A stretch of 64,000 nt of DNA from HK1 sp965202875 (GCA_965202875.1 OZ241870.1:496001-560000); one strand, 5' to 3'; counted from the first letter of the stretch, positions 44,465-53,912 are shown. Made by a program: numbers and translations. Notes: generated by a model from the sequence alone, not told the origin.

Positions 44465-44962
44465 CCACTACGATTTCTCGGCCTCGAAGCCGAACGCCTA
44501 CGCCAGACGCGCGAAGCAGCAGATCACGATCCACCTGGATTCGGACACGCTTTCCTGGTTCAAGGCGGTGGCGCATGAGCAGGGGATCCCTTACCAGAGT
44601 CTGATCAACCTTTACCTCCGGGATTGCGCGGAATGGGACGGAAGTTGGAGCGCCGTTGGAGTTGAGCCGCGCGGTCCGGCGGACGCCGCGCCGCTGACGT
44701 TCCCCGAGTTCGAAGACGACCACCTGCATCAGTTGGCCATTCTGAAGGCCGTCGAAATCATCGGGAAGGCGGCGTCACGGGTCAGCGAGTAGACCAAGGC
44801 CAAGCATCCGGACATCCTCTGGGCGGAAATCATCGGAATGCGCAACCGGCTCGTGGCGCCTATTTCGCGATCCAACTCGACATCGTATGGCAGATCGTGC
44901 AGGACGATCTGCCTCCACTGATCGCGCAACTCGAACCACTCATGCCCCTGGAGCCCGAGTGA
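44457..44962 (+). pseudogene. BrnA antitoxin head joined to a HepT toxin tail
   Basis: 44457-44640 is BrnA: MRDHYDFSASKPNAYARRAK, then QQITIHLDSDTLSWFKAVAH, then YQSLINLYLRDCA. From about 44730 the sequence is HepT (HEPN ribonuclease): LAILKAVEIIGKAASRVSE, a stop at 44790, then TKAKHPDILWAEIIGMRN, and after one lost base AYFAIQLDIVWQIVQDDLPP to 44962. The base is missing exactly in the R-x-x-x-x-H-x-Y catalytic motif. As translated, the product is a 111-residue BrnA with a HepT-derived tail. A deletion must have fused two toxin-antitoxin operons. Confidence 0.7.
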
Positions 44963-45160
44963 CGGTGCGGTCCACCATGGACCGGCTCATCGTCAACTCA
45001 CCCTACGAGGAACCGGCGCAGTACTGGCGCTACGACTGCTCGACGCGCTTGTTCGACCTCGCGACGGACCACCATGCAGGATCGCCGCCCCGCCGGATAC
45101 GTCGTCGCCTCCAAGGACTCCCGCGCCTTCGACGACCGACGATTCCGGCGCCTTGCTTTC
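44959..45160 (+). pseudogene. Type III restriction subunit, N-terminal scrap
   Basis: Reads MDRLIVNSPYEEPAQYWRYD, then a frame break, then AGYVVASKDSRAFDD. It matches residues 6-55 of the intact subunit at 48867-52100, and the 40 bp before it also match 48825-48866. The rest of the gene is missing. Confidence 0.8.
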
Positions 45161-45504
45161 TACGGCGCGGACCCCTGGCAGGCGGTCGGCAATAAATCGT
45201 CCACCGTGACGCCGAGTGCATCGGCGATGTCGCGCAATGTCTGTGCAGGCACGGAGCCAATGGCGGCGCCGTTTTCTATCGCGGACAATCGGGCGCTGGA
45301 CACCTTCGCGCGGCGAGTCAGCGCTGTGGCGGTCAGCCCGCGGTACTCGCGCCAAACCCGGACCGGGTTGCCGCCGTCGGTGAGACGGTCCACAAGGGCG
45401 TCCGGCACGAACTCCTCGCCGCTGGCCCGGCTTTGGCGTAGTGCCTCGCGGTCGGCGGCGTCTTCGAGGGCGTCGCGCAACAGGTCGTAATCCCGGATCG
45501 GCAC
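45160..45504 (-). CDS. XRE-family helix-turn-helix antitoxin-like regulator
   Basis: 114 residues from GTG 45504. Residues about 1-45 (DYDLLRDALEDAADREALRQ, ALVDRLTDGGNPVRVWREYR) are of the kind found in HigA/MqsA-like antitoxins. The helix-turn-helix is GLTATALTRRAKVSSARLSA, then IENGAAIGSVPAQTLRDIAD, then ALGVTVDDLLP. The usual toxin would lie upstream on the minus strand, but that region carries the antitoxin-like gene at 45528 on the other strand. Orphan regulator, apparently intact. Confidence 0.75.
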   Translation of the reverse strand: MPIRDYDLLRDALEDAADREALRQSRASGEEFVPDALVDRLTDGGNPVRVWREYRGLTATALTRRAKVSSARLSAIENGAAIGSVPAQTLRDIADALGVTVDDLLPTACQGSAP

Positions 45505-45527
45505 GATGGCTCCGGCTCTTGTGGCCC

Positions 45528-45812
45528 ATGGGCATCGGCCACAGTTATACTCTCGTCCGGCAAGCGGCGGAATGGCTCATTCGAGAGATGGAGGTCGAAG
45601 AAGAGGAGGCGAGGGAGGTCGTGCGCCGGGAGACGCCGCCGGAGTCGGCCGGAGCGCCCACGCGGCGGCGGAGATCCTCCATCCGGGAGATTTTGCCCCC
45701 ACACGATCCGGGCTCTTGGCCGCAGGACTTTACGGTGAGCCGCGAGCAGATCCATGACGACATGGGCCGTCTGACCGGGTGGGCCGAGGACTTGTCCGGC
45801 GACGGCCGCTGA
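45528..45812 (+). CDS. Putative antitoxin (copy 2), followed by a PIN-toxin start
   Basis: 94 residues, MGIGHSYTLVRQAAEWLIRE, a glutamate-rich stretch MEVEEEEAREVV, then IREILPPHDPGSWPQDFTVS, then REQIHDDMGRLTGWAEDLSG. About 80% like the copy at 38877-39164. Five bases after its stop an ATG opens MFTDTNVFVVARF, so the product is most likely the antitoxin of a VapC-like pair. I do not recognise its fold. Confidence 0.55.
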   Translation: MGIGHSYTLVRQAAEWLIREMEVEEEEAREVVRRETPPESAGAPTRRRRSSIREILPPHDPGSWPQDFTVSREQIHDDMGRLTGWAEDLSGDGR

Positions 45813-45817
45813 CTGGT

Positions 45818-45870
45818 ATGTTCACCGACACCAACGTTTTCGTTGTGGCTCGGTTCATGACTGCCCCGGC
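45818..45870 (+). pseudogene. VapC-type PIN toxin, first codons only
   Basis: MFTDTNVFVVARFMTAPAH has the first PIN aspartate pair (T-D-T-N) but breaks off after about 17 residues into unrelated DNA. Confidence 0.55.
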
Positions 45871-46766
45871 TCATGTGGTCGCCTGCCGATGCCTCGACCA
45901 CGCCGGTGGCAGCGAAGAGTCCATGCGCATCAGACGCCACATCGCCATGAGCGTGCAGGCCGAGGTCCCGAACCACCCTCGGGGCAGGCCCTCCTCCCCC
46001 AGAATCGAGTACAATCTGCCCTTACCGGCTCTCGCCCGACACCACACCGGCGAAAGTCATCAACTATCCACGAAATCGGGGTAAGTCCATCATGGCAGAT
46101 GATCGGATCGCCCGCGACGGCAACCAAATCTCGATTCCGCTATTCCGACGAGCGCATGAGCTGCGCATCGCATGCGCGATGCTGTATCAAGCCGTACATG
46201 ATCGTGGGTATTCAGATCTGATCTTGGATTTTTCGAACTGCGAAGTCGTGACCGAAGCCGCGATGCTTCCACTGCTTCCGATCGTGACCAGGATGCGGGA
46301 AGTCGATGGCGTCGATTTCTCGTTGATCGAGCCTGATGACGAGACGTTGCAAAGGTTGTTCACGAATACCAACTGGTCGTATCATCTGGATCCGAACAAC
46401 CATGGCCAGACCAACTATGAAGGGCAACATCTTCCTGCTCATCGCTATGGAGAAGGAGATAGCTGGAGCGATATATTCGAACGGGTACTATCCATAGTGC
46501 TACGCGAATTAAGAGTCGATCGCGCATCGGTAGCCGCCGTTGAGTGGTCGCTGGGTGAGATCATGGACAATGTTGTCAGTCATGCGGAATCTCCGGTTGG
46601 TGGATTCGTCCAAGCGACGACCTTCCGAGAAAGTAACCGCGTAGAATTCATCGTTGCGGACGCTGGAATCGGGATTCCGAAAAGTATGAATATAGTGCGT
46701 CATGATGATGCGCTAATGCAGGCGATCGCGGAAGGAGCTACACGAGATCAGTTGAGAAACGCCGGT

Positions 46767-48193
46767 CATAGGTTGGTACTTAAGGAAATCACAAAACCGG
46801 CTCCAATCCGAATTGGAGTCGTCCTTTCTTGCGGTCTCGTTTCGGATGGGACCGAGTCGCATTGCTCGCCAGATAATCCACCAAGCCTCGTAACACGGGA
46901 AGAAAGCCACGTCTCCTTCCACAAGCAAGCGCACGGAACACCTCCCCCAATCCATGACGCGCACACATCGCCACCTTCCGTGTCGAGACCTCGACCCCTC
47001 GCAATACCTGCGTCATCTGAGCCAAGTAACGCTTCAGAACCGAGGCCGCAATCGCCGTCCATATCAGACCCTCGGCTATCCCCGCTTTGCTCGTGTCGAA
47101 CGCATGAAGATTCGCATACGACTTCCACTCCTTGAACAACAGCTCGACCTGCCACCGCAACCGATAGAGCTGCCCCACCTGCTCCGCACTGAATCGGCTC
47201 CGCGCCAGATTCGTCACCAACAACGTATGACACCCCTCGTCAGGATTCCACCGCGCCAACAGCCTCAACTCCAACTCCTTCTCTCCCTTCCCCCAAACCA
47301 CATCGAGGTCGACCGTCTCGCCCTTCGACAGAACCCCCTGCTTCAACAATTGCCCGGACCACCCCTCCAACGCCTCCCCTTCCCACGTATACGCACCCTG
47401 CACCTTCGGATTGACCGATGCGCTCGCACGCATCACGAAATACCCACCCGCCCTGTCCACCGCACCCATATACTCCAGGTCAACGTACCCACGGTCCGCC
47501 AACCGCAGGTCATCGCGCAGCGCCTCGGGCGAGGGCAGATGGGGCCGCTCCGGCGCCGTGTCCGCCGTCAGCGTCACCTGCTCCACCGATTCATTCAACA
47601 GACTCATCGTCACGTGCAGCTCCACCGCAGCAGGGTTCTGCTTCTTGAATCGTCCCGGGTACTGTTCACGAAGCGCATCCTTGACCGCGAACGAACAGCC
47701 GTCCTGGATCACAATCCGACCGAACTCACCGAGCGGACCCCGCGCTGTCGGCTGCAGCACGCTCACCACCCATTGCTGAAGGACCACGTCCAACACGGCC
47801 CGCATGAAGTCCTTGAAGGAACGCTTCGCCAACTGGTTGTGGAACGGCTTGTATGCGACTGTCGTGCCGAACAACGCATTGAATTGCCGTTGCATATCGG
47901 CCAATGTCTCGACCGTCCCCGTGGCATGGCCTGCCAGCAGGCCCAGGACCAGTCGATATGGAGTAATCAGGCGTTCCCGGTGGCAGAAACCGACCCTCCG
48001 TCCGAGGTCATTGAGTGCCGTGGGCGACAGCACGCGCTTGATCTGGTGGGCGAATTGAGCAACAGTGCGGCGTCCCATCCGAGTCTTCTCCTGTCATGTG
48101 GGTCCAGCAATTCCATGATCGGAGATTTCGGATGGGACTTCAACGGTTCATAAAATCCCATGAAAATCAATTAGTTATAAGATCCTACCTATG
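46767..48193 (-). mobile_element. IS4-family insertion sequence, copy 2
   Basis: 1,427 bp, CATAGGT ends, flanked by AACGCCGGT at 46758-46766 and 48194-48202. A clean, recent insertion. Only a few bases differ from copy 1 at 37451-38877. Confidence 0.9.
46789..48078 (-). CDS. IS4-family transposase (copy 2)
   Basis: 429 residues, complete, the same DDE motifs as copy 1 (IVIQDGCSF, RLADRGYVDLEYM, YRLRWQVELLFKEWKS). The intact target duplication shows that this copy arrived by transposition, not recombination. Antisense to the interrupted STAS/ATPase gene. Confidence 0.9.
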   Translation of the reverse strand: MGRRTVAQFAHQIKRVLSPTALNDLGRRVGFCHRERLITPYRLVLGLLAGHATGTVETLADMQRQFNALFGTTVAYKPFHNQLAKRSFKDFMRAVLDVVLQQWVVSVLQPTARGPLGEFGRIVIQDGCSFAVKDALREQYPGRFKKQNPAAVELHVTMSLLNESVEQVTLTADTAPERPHLPSPEALRDDLRLADRGYVDLEYMGAVDRAGGYFVMRASASVNPKVQGAYTWEGEALEGWSGQLLKQGVLSKGETVDLDVVWGKGEKELELRLLARWNPDEGCHTLLVTNLARSRFSAEQVGQLYRLRWQVELLFKEWKSYANLHAFDTSKAGIAEGLIWTAIAASVLKRYLAQMTQVLRGVEVSTRKVAMCARHGLGEVFRALACGRRRGFLPVLRGLVDYLASNATRSHPKRDRKKGRLQFGLEPVL

Positions 48194-48866
48194 AACGCCG
48201 GTAATGGTTTGTTCGGCAGCTATCGCGTGGCTGCACTGTCTGCCGAAGGTCAATTCGAGATTAATTCAGGATATGGTCATTTGTACTATGATCGCAACTT
48301 GGAGGCCGCGCAATCCAAACGTCGCGAAAGGCCGTATACCGGCACTGCGATTCGATGTGGCATCGGACTAGGCAACCCCGATCTTTTGCAAGATGCCCTG
48401 AAATTCCGCGGCGAGGTGCATCACCCTGCGTATGATGTAGTGGAACGTCGCTTCAAAGATGATACAGGCGGAATCGTATTCAGTGTGAAGAATGAGGCCC
48501 GTGGCGACATCGGCTCGCGACACGGCGGTCGCCGAATCAGGCAGATGATCGAGAACCTGCTCCTCGACCAAGCGACCGTCTCCATCGATTTCAACGGTGT
48601 CGGGGTAATCTCGAGTAGCTTCGCCGACGAGGTATTCGGACGCCTCTTCGTCTCACTGGGTCCAAGGGGGTTCATGCGGCGTATCGAGATCGTCCACGCC
48701 GCACCGATGGTGGAAGGGCTGATCGATCGTGCGATCTTGCAGCGAACCAAGCTGGGCAACGGAGAAACGGATGATCGCTCATCAGCAGGCGAAGAGCGTT
48801 CCTGACCACTCGTTCCCCCCCGCTGATCGCGCAACTCGAACCACTGGTCCCCTCGAAGCCCGAGTG

Positions 48867-51800
48867 ATGGCCCGCGCCACCATCGACCGGCTCATCGTCA
48901 ACTCGCCCTACGAGGAGCCGGCGCACCACTGGCGCTACGACCGCACGACGCGCCGGTTCGACCTCGCGCCGGGCCGCCGTCCCGCCGGATACGTCGTCGC
49001 CTCCGAGGACTCCCGCGCCTTCGACGACCCCGGCGCCTTCGTCGAAATCCCCCTGGTCAACGCCATCCGCCCGCGGGTCAAGGCGTGGCGCGAAGCCGGC
49101 TGGCCCGGCGCCACCGCCGTCACCCGGCGCCTGCTCCGGTACTGGAACGACCCGGAGGAGTTCGAGACCCGGCGCTTCTTCTTCTGCCAGCTCGAAGCGG
49201 TCGAAACCCTGATCTGGCTGACCGAGGCGCCCGCCCCGGAGAGGGTCGGCGTCGAGGTTCCCTCCGACGGGGGCGGCTTCGAGCGGGTGTGCGCCAAGAT
49301 GGCGACGGGGTCCGGCAAGACCGTGGTCATGGCGATGGTCCTCGCCTGGCACATCCTGAACAAGGTCGCCCATCCGCGGGACCGCCGCTTCTCACGGAAC
49401 GTGCTGGTCGTCGCGCCCGGCCTCACCGTCAGAAGCCGCCTGGCGGTGCTCGAACCCTCGCACCCGGAGAGCTACTACGAGGCGTTCCGTGTCGTGCCCT
49501 CCGCGATGCTGGACCGGCTCCGGCAGGGCAGGGTGATCGTGCGCAACCGGCACGCGCTCGACTGGGAGGGGGAGGAACGCATCGCCCGCCGGCGGAGCGT
49601 GGACAAGCGCGGGGCGCGGAGCGATGAAGCCTGGGTGCGCGACGTGCTCGGCGACATGGCGAAGGCCCGCGACCTCCTGGTCGTCAACGACGAGGCGCAT
49701 CACGCCTGGCGCATCCAGGAGCAGTCCGGCTCCGGGGTCGGGGAGGCTCCGGCGTCACGGGCGGCTCCGGCGTCACGGGCGGCCCCGGCATCGCGGGCGG
49801 CCCCGGCATCGCGGGCGGCCCCGGGGTCGGGGGTGGCTCCGGGGTCGGGGGGTGGCTCCGGCGTCGCGGGCGGTTCCGGCATCGCGGGCGGCCCCGGGGT
49901 CGGGGGCGGCCCCGGCATCACAGGCATCGACAAGGCCATGATCGAGGAGGCGACCAAGTGGGTCGGTGGCCTCGACCGGATCGACCGGGCGCGCGGAATC
50001 CTCCGCTGCTACGACTTCTCCGCGACACCCTTCGCCCCGTCCGGCCGAAGAAGTTCGGAGGAGGCGCTGTTCGGCTGGATCGTGAGCGACTTCGGGTTGA
50101 ACGACGCCATCGAGGCCGGCCTCGTCAAGACGCCGCGGGTGGTCGTCCGGGACGACGCCCTGCCCGACGCCGGCACCTGGAAATCCCGCCTCTACCACAT
50201 CTACAACGACCCGGAGGTCAAGGACGACCTGAACCGCCGGGCCGGGGCCGGGGAGCCGCTTCCCGATCTGGTGCTCAACGGCTACTACCTGCTCGGATAC
50301 GACTGGCGCGAGACCGCCAGGCGATGGGCCGCCGCGGGGTTCGAGGCGCCGCCGACGATGATCACCGTCGCCAACCGCACCGAGACCGCGGCCCGCGTCA
50401 AGCACGCCTTCGACACCGGGCGGGTGCGCATCGACGAGCTGTGCGACCCGGAACGGACCCTGCACATCGACTCCAAGGTGTTGGGCGAGGCCGAGGCCCA
50501 GGACGCCGCGGAGCCGATCGGGGACGGGGACGGAGGCGGGGCCGCCGGGATCAACGGTGGAATCAGCAGTGGAGCCGGAGCCGGGGTCGGAACCGAAGTC
50601 GAAATCGGGACCGGCGGCAAGGCTGGAACCCCCGGCGAGGTTGGAACCGGTGCAGGAACCGGCGTCCGTCCCCGCAAGCGCAACGCGCTCAACGCGAAGC
50701 AGCGCGCCGAGCTCCTGCGCCGGCAGGTGGACACCGTGGGCCGCCCCGGCCAGCCCGGCGGGCGGATCCGGAACGTGATCTCGGTCGGGATGCTCTCCGA
50801 AGGATGGGACGCCAAGACCGTGACGCACATCATGGGCCTGCGCGCCTTCACCAGCCAGTTGCTGTGCGAACAGGTGGTCGGCCGCGGCCTGCGGCGCACC
50901 GCCTACGAAGTGGCCCCGGACACCGGCCTGTTCGAGCCGGAATACGTCAACGTCTTCGGCGTGCCCTTCACCTTTCTCCCGCACGAAGGGGGAGGGGACG
51001 GCCCGCCACCGCCGCCCGAGCCGAAGACCGCCATCGAGCCCGACAAGGACAAGGCCGCGTTCGAGATCCGCTGGCCGAACGTCGTGCGCATCGACCGCGT
51101 GTTCCGCCCGCGCCTGACCCTCGATTGGGAGAAGGTGGAGCCGCTGACCCTCGACGCCAGCCAGACCGCGAGGCTCGCGGAGCTGGCGCCGGTCGTCGAA
51201 GGCAAGCCGGACATGACCCTGCTGGCGGCCATCGACCTGGAACGCCTGGCGCGGGAGCTCCGCATCCAGCGCATCGTCTTCGAGACCGCGCGGGACGTGT
51301 ACGACACCATGCAGGCGGATTGGAGCGGAAGCCGCGAGGTCCTGCTCGCCCAGCTCGTCCGGCTGGTCGAACGGTTCCTCCGCTCCGGCCGGATCGCCAT
51401 CGAGCCCCGCCTGTTCGCCGATGACGACCTGAAGCGGCGCCTCATGCTGGCGCTCAACATGACCCGGATCGTGCAGCACCTCTGGCAGGCGATCCGCTTC
51501 GAGAACGCCGAAGGGCTCACGCCCGTCTTCGACCGAGACCGCCCCATCCGCTCCACCGGCGACATGGTGACCTGGTACACCGGCCGCCCGTGCGACCGCA
51601 CCGCGCGCAGCCACGTCAACTTCTGCGTCCACGACAGCACCTGGGAGGCGTCCGAAGCCTTCGCCCTCGACCACAGCCCCCGGGTCGATGCCTGGGTGAA
51701 GAACGACCATCTCGGCTTCGAGGTCTTCTACGTCCACGCCGGCGTCGTCCACAAGTACCGCCCGGACTTCCTCGTCCGCCTCGCCTCCGGCGACATGCTC

Positions 51801-52100
51801 GTCCTGGAGGTCAAGGGCAGGGAGCGCGAGCAGGACCGCACCAAGCGGCGCTTCCTCGCCGAATGGGTCGCCGCCGTCAACGCCCACGGCGGCTTCGGCC
51901 GCTGGACGTGGGCGGTGTCGAGGAAGCCGAGCGACATCCACGACGTTCTCGCGGCGGCGAGCGGCCGTGGCGCTGGCGTCGGCGCTGGTCCGATGGCGAA
52001 TCAGTTCGCCGATGCGCAAATCGCCGGGATGATGGAACCTATGGCGGCGAACCGAGGCGCGGACACCGAGCCGGCGGCTCGCACCGGCCCGGAAGGCTGA
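48867..52100 (+). CDS. Type III restriction enzyme, Res subunit (SF2 helicase-nuclease)
   Basis: 1,077 residues. ATP-dependent DNA translocase and nuclease that cuts unmethylated sites with a Mod partner. Walker A TGSGKT (147-152), DEAH 275-278, then the helicase C-domain (VISVGMLSEGWDAKTVTHIM, VVGRGLRR). The C-terminal PD-(D/E)XK nuclease is YRPDFLV with Asp967, then VLEVKG with Glu981 and Lys983. Two Gly/Ala-rich linkers are unusual: residues about 291-352, made of 18-bp tandem repeats, and residues about 553-610. ATG 48867 follows a HepT-tail scrap. The matching Mod gene is not adjacent; the only candidate is at 1-1320. Confidence 0.9.
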   Translation: MARATIDRLIVNSPYEEPAHHWRYDRTTRRFDLAPGRRPAGYVVASEDSRAFDDPGAFVEIPLVNAIRPRVKAWREAGWPGATAVTRRLLRYWNDPEEFETRRFFFCQLEAVETLIWLTEAPAPERVGVEVPSDGGGFERVCAKMATGSGKTVVMAMVLAWHILNKVAHPRDRRFSRNVLVVAPGLTVRSRLAVLEPSHPESYYEAFRVVPSAMLDRLRQGRVIVRNRHALDWEGEERIARRRSVDKRGARSDEAWVRDVLGDMAKARDLLVVNDEAHHAWRIQEQSGSGVGEAPASRAAPASRAAPASRAAPASRAAPGSGVAPGSGGGSGVAGGSGIAGGPGVGGGPGITGIDKAMIEEATKWVGGLDRIDRARGILRCYDFSATPFAPSGRRSSEEALFGWIVSDFGLNDAIEAGLVKTPRVVVRDDALPDAGTWKSRLYHIYNDPEVKDDLNRRAGAGEPLPDLVLNGYYLLGYDWRETARRWAAAGFEAPPTMITVANRTETAARVKHAFDTGRVRIDELCDPERTLHIDSKVLGEAEAQDAAEPIGDGDGGGAAGINGGISSGAGAGVGTEVEIGTGGKAGTPGEVGTGAGTGVRPRKRNALNAKQRAELLRRQVDTVGRPGQPGGRIRNVISVGMLSEGWDAKTVTHIMGLRAFTSQLLCEQVVGRGLRRTAYEVAPDTGLFEPEYVNVFGVPFTFLPHEGGGDGPPPPPEPKTAIEPDKDKAAFEIRWPNVVRIDRVFRPRLTLDWEKVEPLTLDASQTARLAELAPVVEGKPDMTLLAAIDLERLARELRIQRIVFETARDVYDTMQADWSGSREVLLAQLVRLVERFLRSGRIAIEPRLFADDDLKRRLMLALNMTRIVQHLWQAIRFENAEGLTPVFDRDRPIRSTGDMVTWYTGRPCDRTARSHVNFCVHDSTWEASEAFALDHSPRVDAWVKNDHLGFEVFYVHAGVVHKYRPDFLVRLASGDMLVLEVKGREREQDRTKRRFLAEWVAAVNAHGGFGRWTWAVSRKPSDIHDVLAAASGRGAGVGAGPMANQFADAQIAGMMEPMAANRGADTEPAARTGPEG
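49737..49930 (+). repeat. 18-bp tandem repeats inside the restriction gene
   Basis: About ten imperfect units of the type GGC(G/A)TC(A/G)CGGGCGGCYCC. The first half is translated as repeats of P-A-S-R-A-A, the second half as G-V/I-A-G-G-S/P, because the unit count plus an extra G near 49850 changes the frame while the whole stays open. Confidence 0.8.
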
Positions 52101-52125
52101 CCATCCTTCGTCAGCGAACAGAACG

Positions 52126-53373
52126 ATGTTCGAGAGCAAAGATCAGATCCTGGACCAACTCCGGGCCGGAGAAGACGGCCGCGCCGAGTTCAAGGAGGTG
52201 CGCTTCGGGAATCGAGGCATCGTCTCCCCCAACACCGAGGAGCTTGCCGGGGAGCTGGTCGCGTTCGCGAACGCCGAAGGCGGCGTCGTGTTCCTTGGTG
52301 TCGACGATTCGGGCACGGTGCGCGGGGTCCCGCCGGCGCGGATCGACGCGGCCGAACAATGGGTGCTCAACGTCGCGACCCACAACTGTGATCCGCCGAT
52401 CCGGCCAATCCTCCGCAAGGCACTGCTTCCGGGTGATGGTGGAGACGACGAGCGTGTCCTTCTGGTGGAGGTTCCGCGCGGACTGTACGTGCACCGCACG
52501 TCCGGAGGGCGCTACTACGCGCGGCTCGGGTCCACCAAGCGGGACCTCACGCCCCCGGAGCTCGTCCGGCTCTTCCAGCAGCGGGGCCGCGAGTACGTAT
52601 TCGACGAACAGCCCGTCCTCGCCGCGACCGTGGATGATCTCAACCGCCACCGCCTCGAAGCGTTCTTCGGCAGATCGCCGACCATCCCCTGGCTCGATCT
52701 GCTCCGGAACACCCGCGTGACGTACCGGGACGAAGACGGAGTGGACCGGCCGACCGTCGCCGGCCTGCTGGTCTTCGGAACGGAGCCGTCCGGGTTCCTC
52801 CCCTCCGGCTCCATCGAAGCCGCCTGCTACCGGGGAACCCGGCTGTCCTCCGACGACCTCATCCACGCGGAACGGCTCGCCGGCCCCGTCTCCGACCAGA
52901 TCGACGCCGGCATCGCCTTCGTCGCCTGCTTCATGCAGGCGCCGCCGAGCCAACGGCCGCTCGACAAAGACGGCGCCCCCTACGACCTCGACGTGGTCAA
53001 CGAAGCCATCGTCAACGCCGTCGCCCACCGCGACTACGCCATCTCCGGCGCGAAGATCCGCCTGTTCCTGTTCGCCGATCGCCTGGAGCTCTACAGCCCC
53101 GGCAAGCTCCCCAACACCCTGACCCTCGACGACATGCCCTACCGCACCTTCACCCGCAACCAGCTTCTGGTAAGCTTTCTGTCGAGGATTCGGAGCAAGC
53201 GCACCGGACAGGTGTTCCTGGAATCGAGGGGAGAAGGCGTGCGGAAGATCCTTGAGGACGGGGAGGCGTATTCGGGCCGACGGCCGGAGTATGAGCTGTT
53301 CGGGGATGAGCTTCGGTTGACGTTGTGGGGAAAAATCAATCGGCAAGAGCTTCAACCAATGGGTGAAGGATGA
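52126..53373 (+). CDS. AlbA_2/Schlafen-type ATP-binding protein
   Basis: 415 residues, starting 25 bases after the restriction subunit and likely co-transcribed. The N-terminal AlbA_2 (Schlafen core) domain has AEFKEVRFGNRGIVSPNTEE, then LVAFANAEGGVVFLGVDDSG and YYARLGSTKRDLTPPEL. The C-terminal GHKL-like domain has DVVNEAIVNAVAHRDYAISG, RLELYSPGKLPNTLTLDDMP and SRGEGVRKILEDGE. Relatives are annotated as transcriptional regulators or RecG-like; Schlafen nucleases cut tRNA in eukaryotes and appear in bacterial defence. The last 12 codons after LRLTLW come from a fused HicB-like remnant, so the original end may have been lost. Confidence 0.85.
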   Translation: MFESKDQILDQLRAGEDGRAEFKEVRFGNRGIVSPNTEELAGELVAFANAEGGVVFLGVDDSGTVRGVPPARIDAAEQWVLNVATHNCDPPIRPILRKALLPGDGGDDERVLLVEVPRGLYVHRTSGGRYYARLGSTKRDLTPPELVRLFQQRGREYVFDEQPVLAATVDDLNRHRLEAFFGRSPTIPWLDLLRNTRVTYRDEDGVDRPTVAGLLVFGTEPSGFLPSGSIEAACYRGTRLSSDDLIHAERLAGPVSDQIDAGIAFVACFMQAPPSQRPLDKDGAPYDLDVVNEAIVNAVAHRDYAISGAKIRLFLFADRLELYSPGKLPNTLTLDDMPYRTFTRNQLLVSFLSRIRSKRTGQVFLESRGEGVRKILEDGEAYSGRRPEYELFGDELRLTLWGKINRQELQPMGEG

Positions 53374-53400
53374 GCTGCGCTTTTGCGTCGCGGGTTCGAC
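53335..53400 (+). pseudogene. HicB C-terminal scrap
   Basis: In the second frame, IGKSFNQWVKDELR is the conserved end of HicB-type ribbon-helix-helix antitoxins (compare GKSLNQWITDEL at 41800). It overlaps the 3' end of the AlbA gene in another frame. Between 53400 and 53660 a frame reading MNDQARNRVISMRVSAREAE is visible, but I cannot assign it. Confidence 0.4.
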
Positions 53401-53660
53401 ACAGGGTAGACGGGCTCGGAACAATGACACGCCCGACACCGCCGCCGGGACTTGGGCCAGCCGGGGAATCGAGGAGTATGGAGATGAACGATCAGGCGAG
53501 GAATCGAGTGATCTCGATGAGGGTGTCGGCACGAGAGGCGGAGAGAGAAATCTCCCGGATTCCGCATCAAAGATGCCAAATGCTTTTGGAACCCGCTGGC
53601 ATATCTATCGGGACGAAAATGGAAGGGAGCAGGCGAGGGCTCAGAGTATCTGCTGGCTGT

Positions 53661-53780
53661 ACCTGCAAGTTGCATAAATTTTCGCCCCATACATGTATTT
53701 GCTGCACAAAATACAGGGTTTTCGGACCGAAGTAGCGTGTAGCTCATGTTCGCTGCCAGTGAGGATAAACCACACACGGG
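53661..53780. mobile_element. Partial second copy of the 279-bp MITE
   Basis: CCTGCAAGTTGCA matches the end of the element at 32604, followed by shared blocks GCACAAAATACAGGGTTTTC and GCCAGTGAGGATAA. The hairpin half is missing. Confidence 0.7.
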
Positions 53781-53912
53781 ATTCTTGAATCTTGTACAAA
53801 ACCGGACGGAGGCAATCGTAAAACGAATGTAACAGAATGAAACGTGGTCCCCGAAGCTGGTACAATAGTTGTCTCCCAAAACAACGTACCCAGCGAAACG
53901 GAGACCACGCAG

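Larger units (their letters stand above)
46092..48805 (+). pseudogene. STAS / GHKL ATPase / DUF4325 protein, split by an IS4-family element
   Basis: Joining 46092-46766 to 48203-48805, that is removing the IS and one 9-bp duplicate, gives one frame of 425 residues. Order: STAS-like strand-helix (LILDFSNCEVVTEAAMLPLL); a histidine-kinase-type ATPase with N-box SLGEIMDNVVSHAESPVGG and G1 box FIVADAGIGIPKSM; and C-terminal DUF4325 (GSRHGGRRIRQMIENLLLDQ, VSIDFNGVGVISSSFADEVF). DUF4325 proteins resemble STAS regulators of anti-sigma systems. The last six bases of the IS supply an ATG (48191) in frame with the 3' part, so a C-terminal fragment could still be made. It sits upstream of the type III restriction subunit. 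Confidence 0.8.

Noticed and set aside
49773..52139. 788-codon minus-strand frame opposite the type III restriction subunit
   Set aside because: No conserved motifs; the plus strand carries Walker A, DEAH and nuclease residues.
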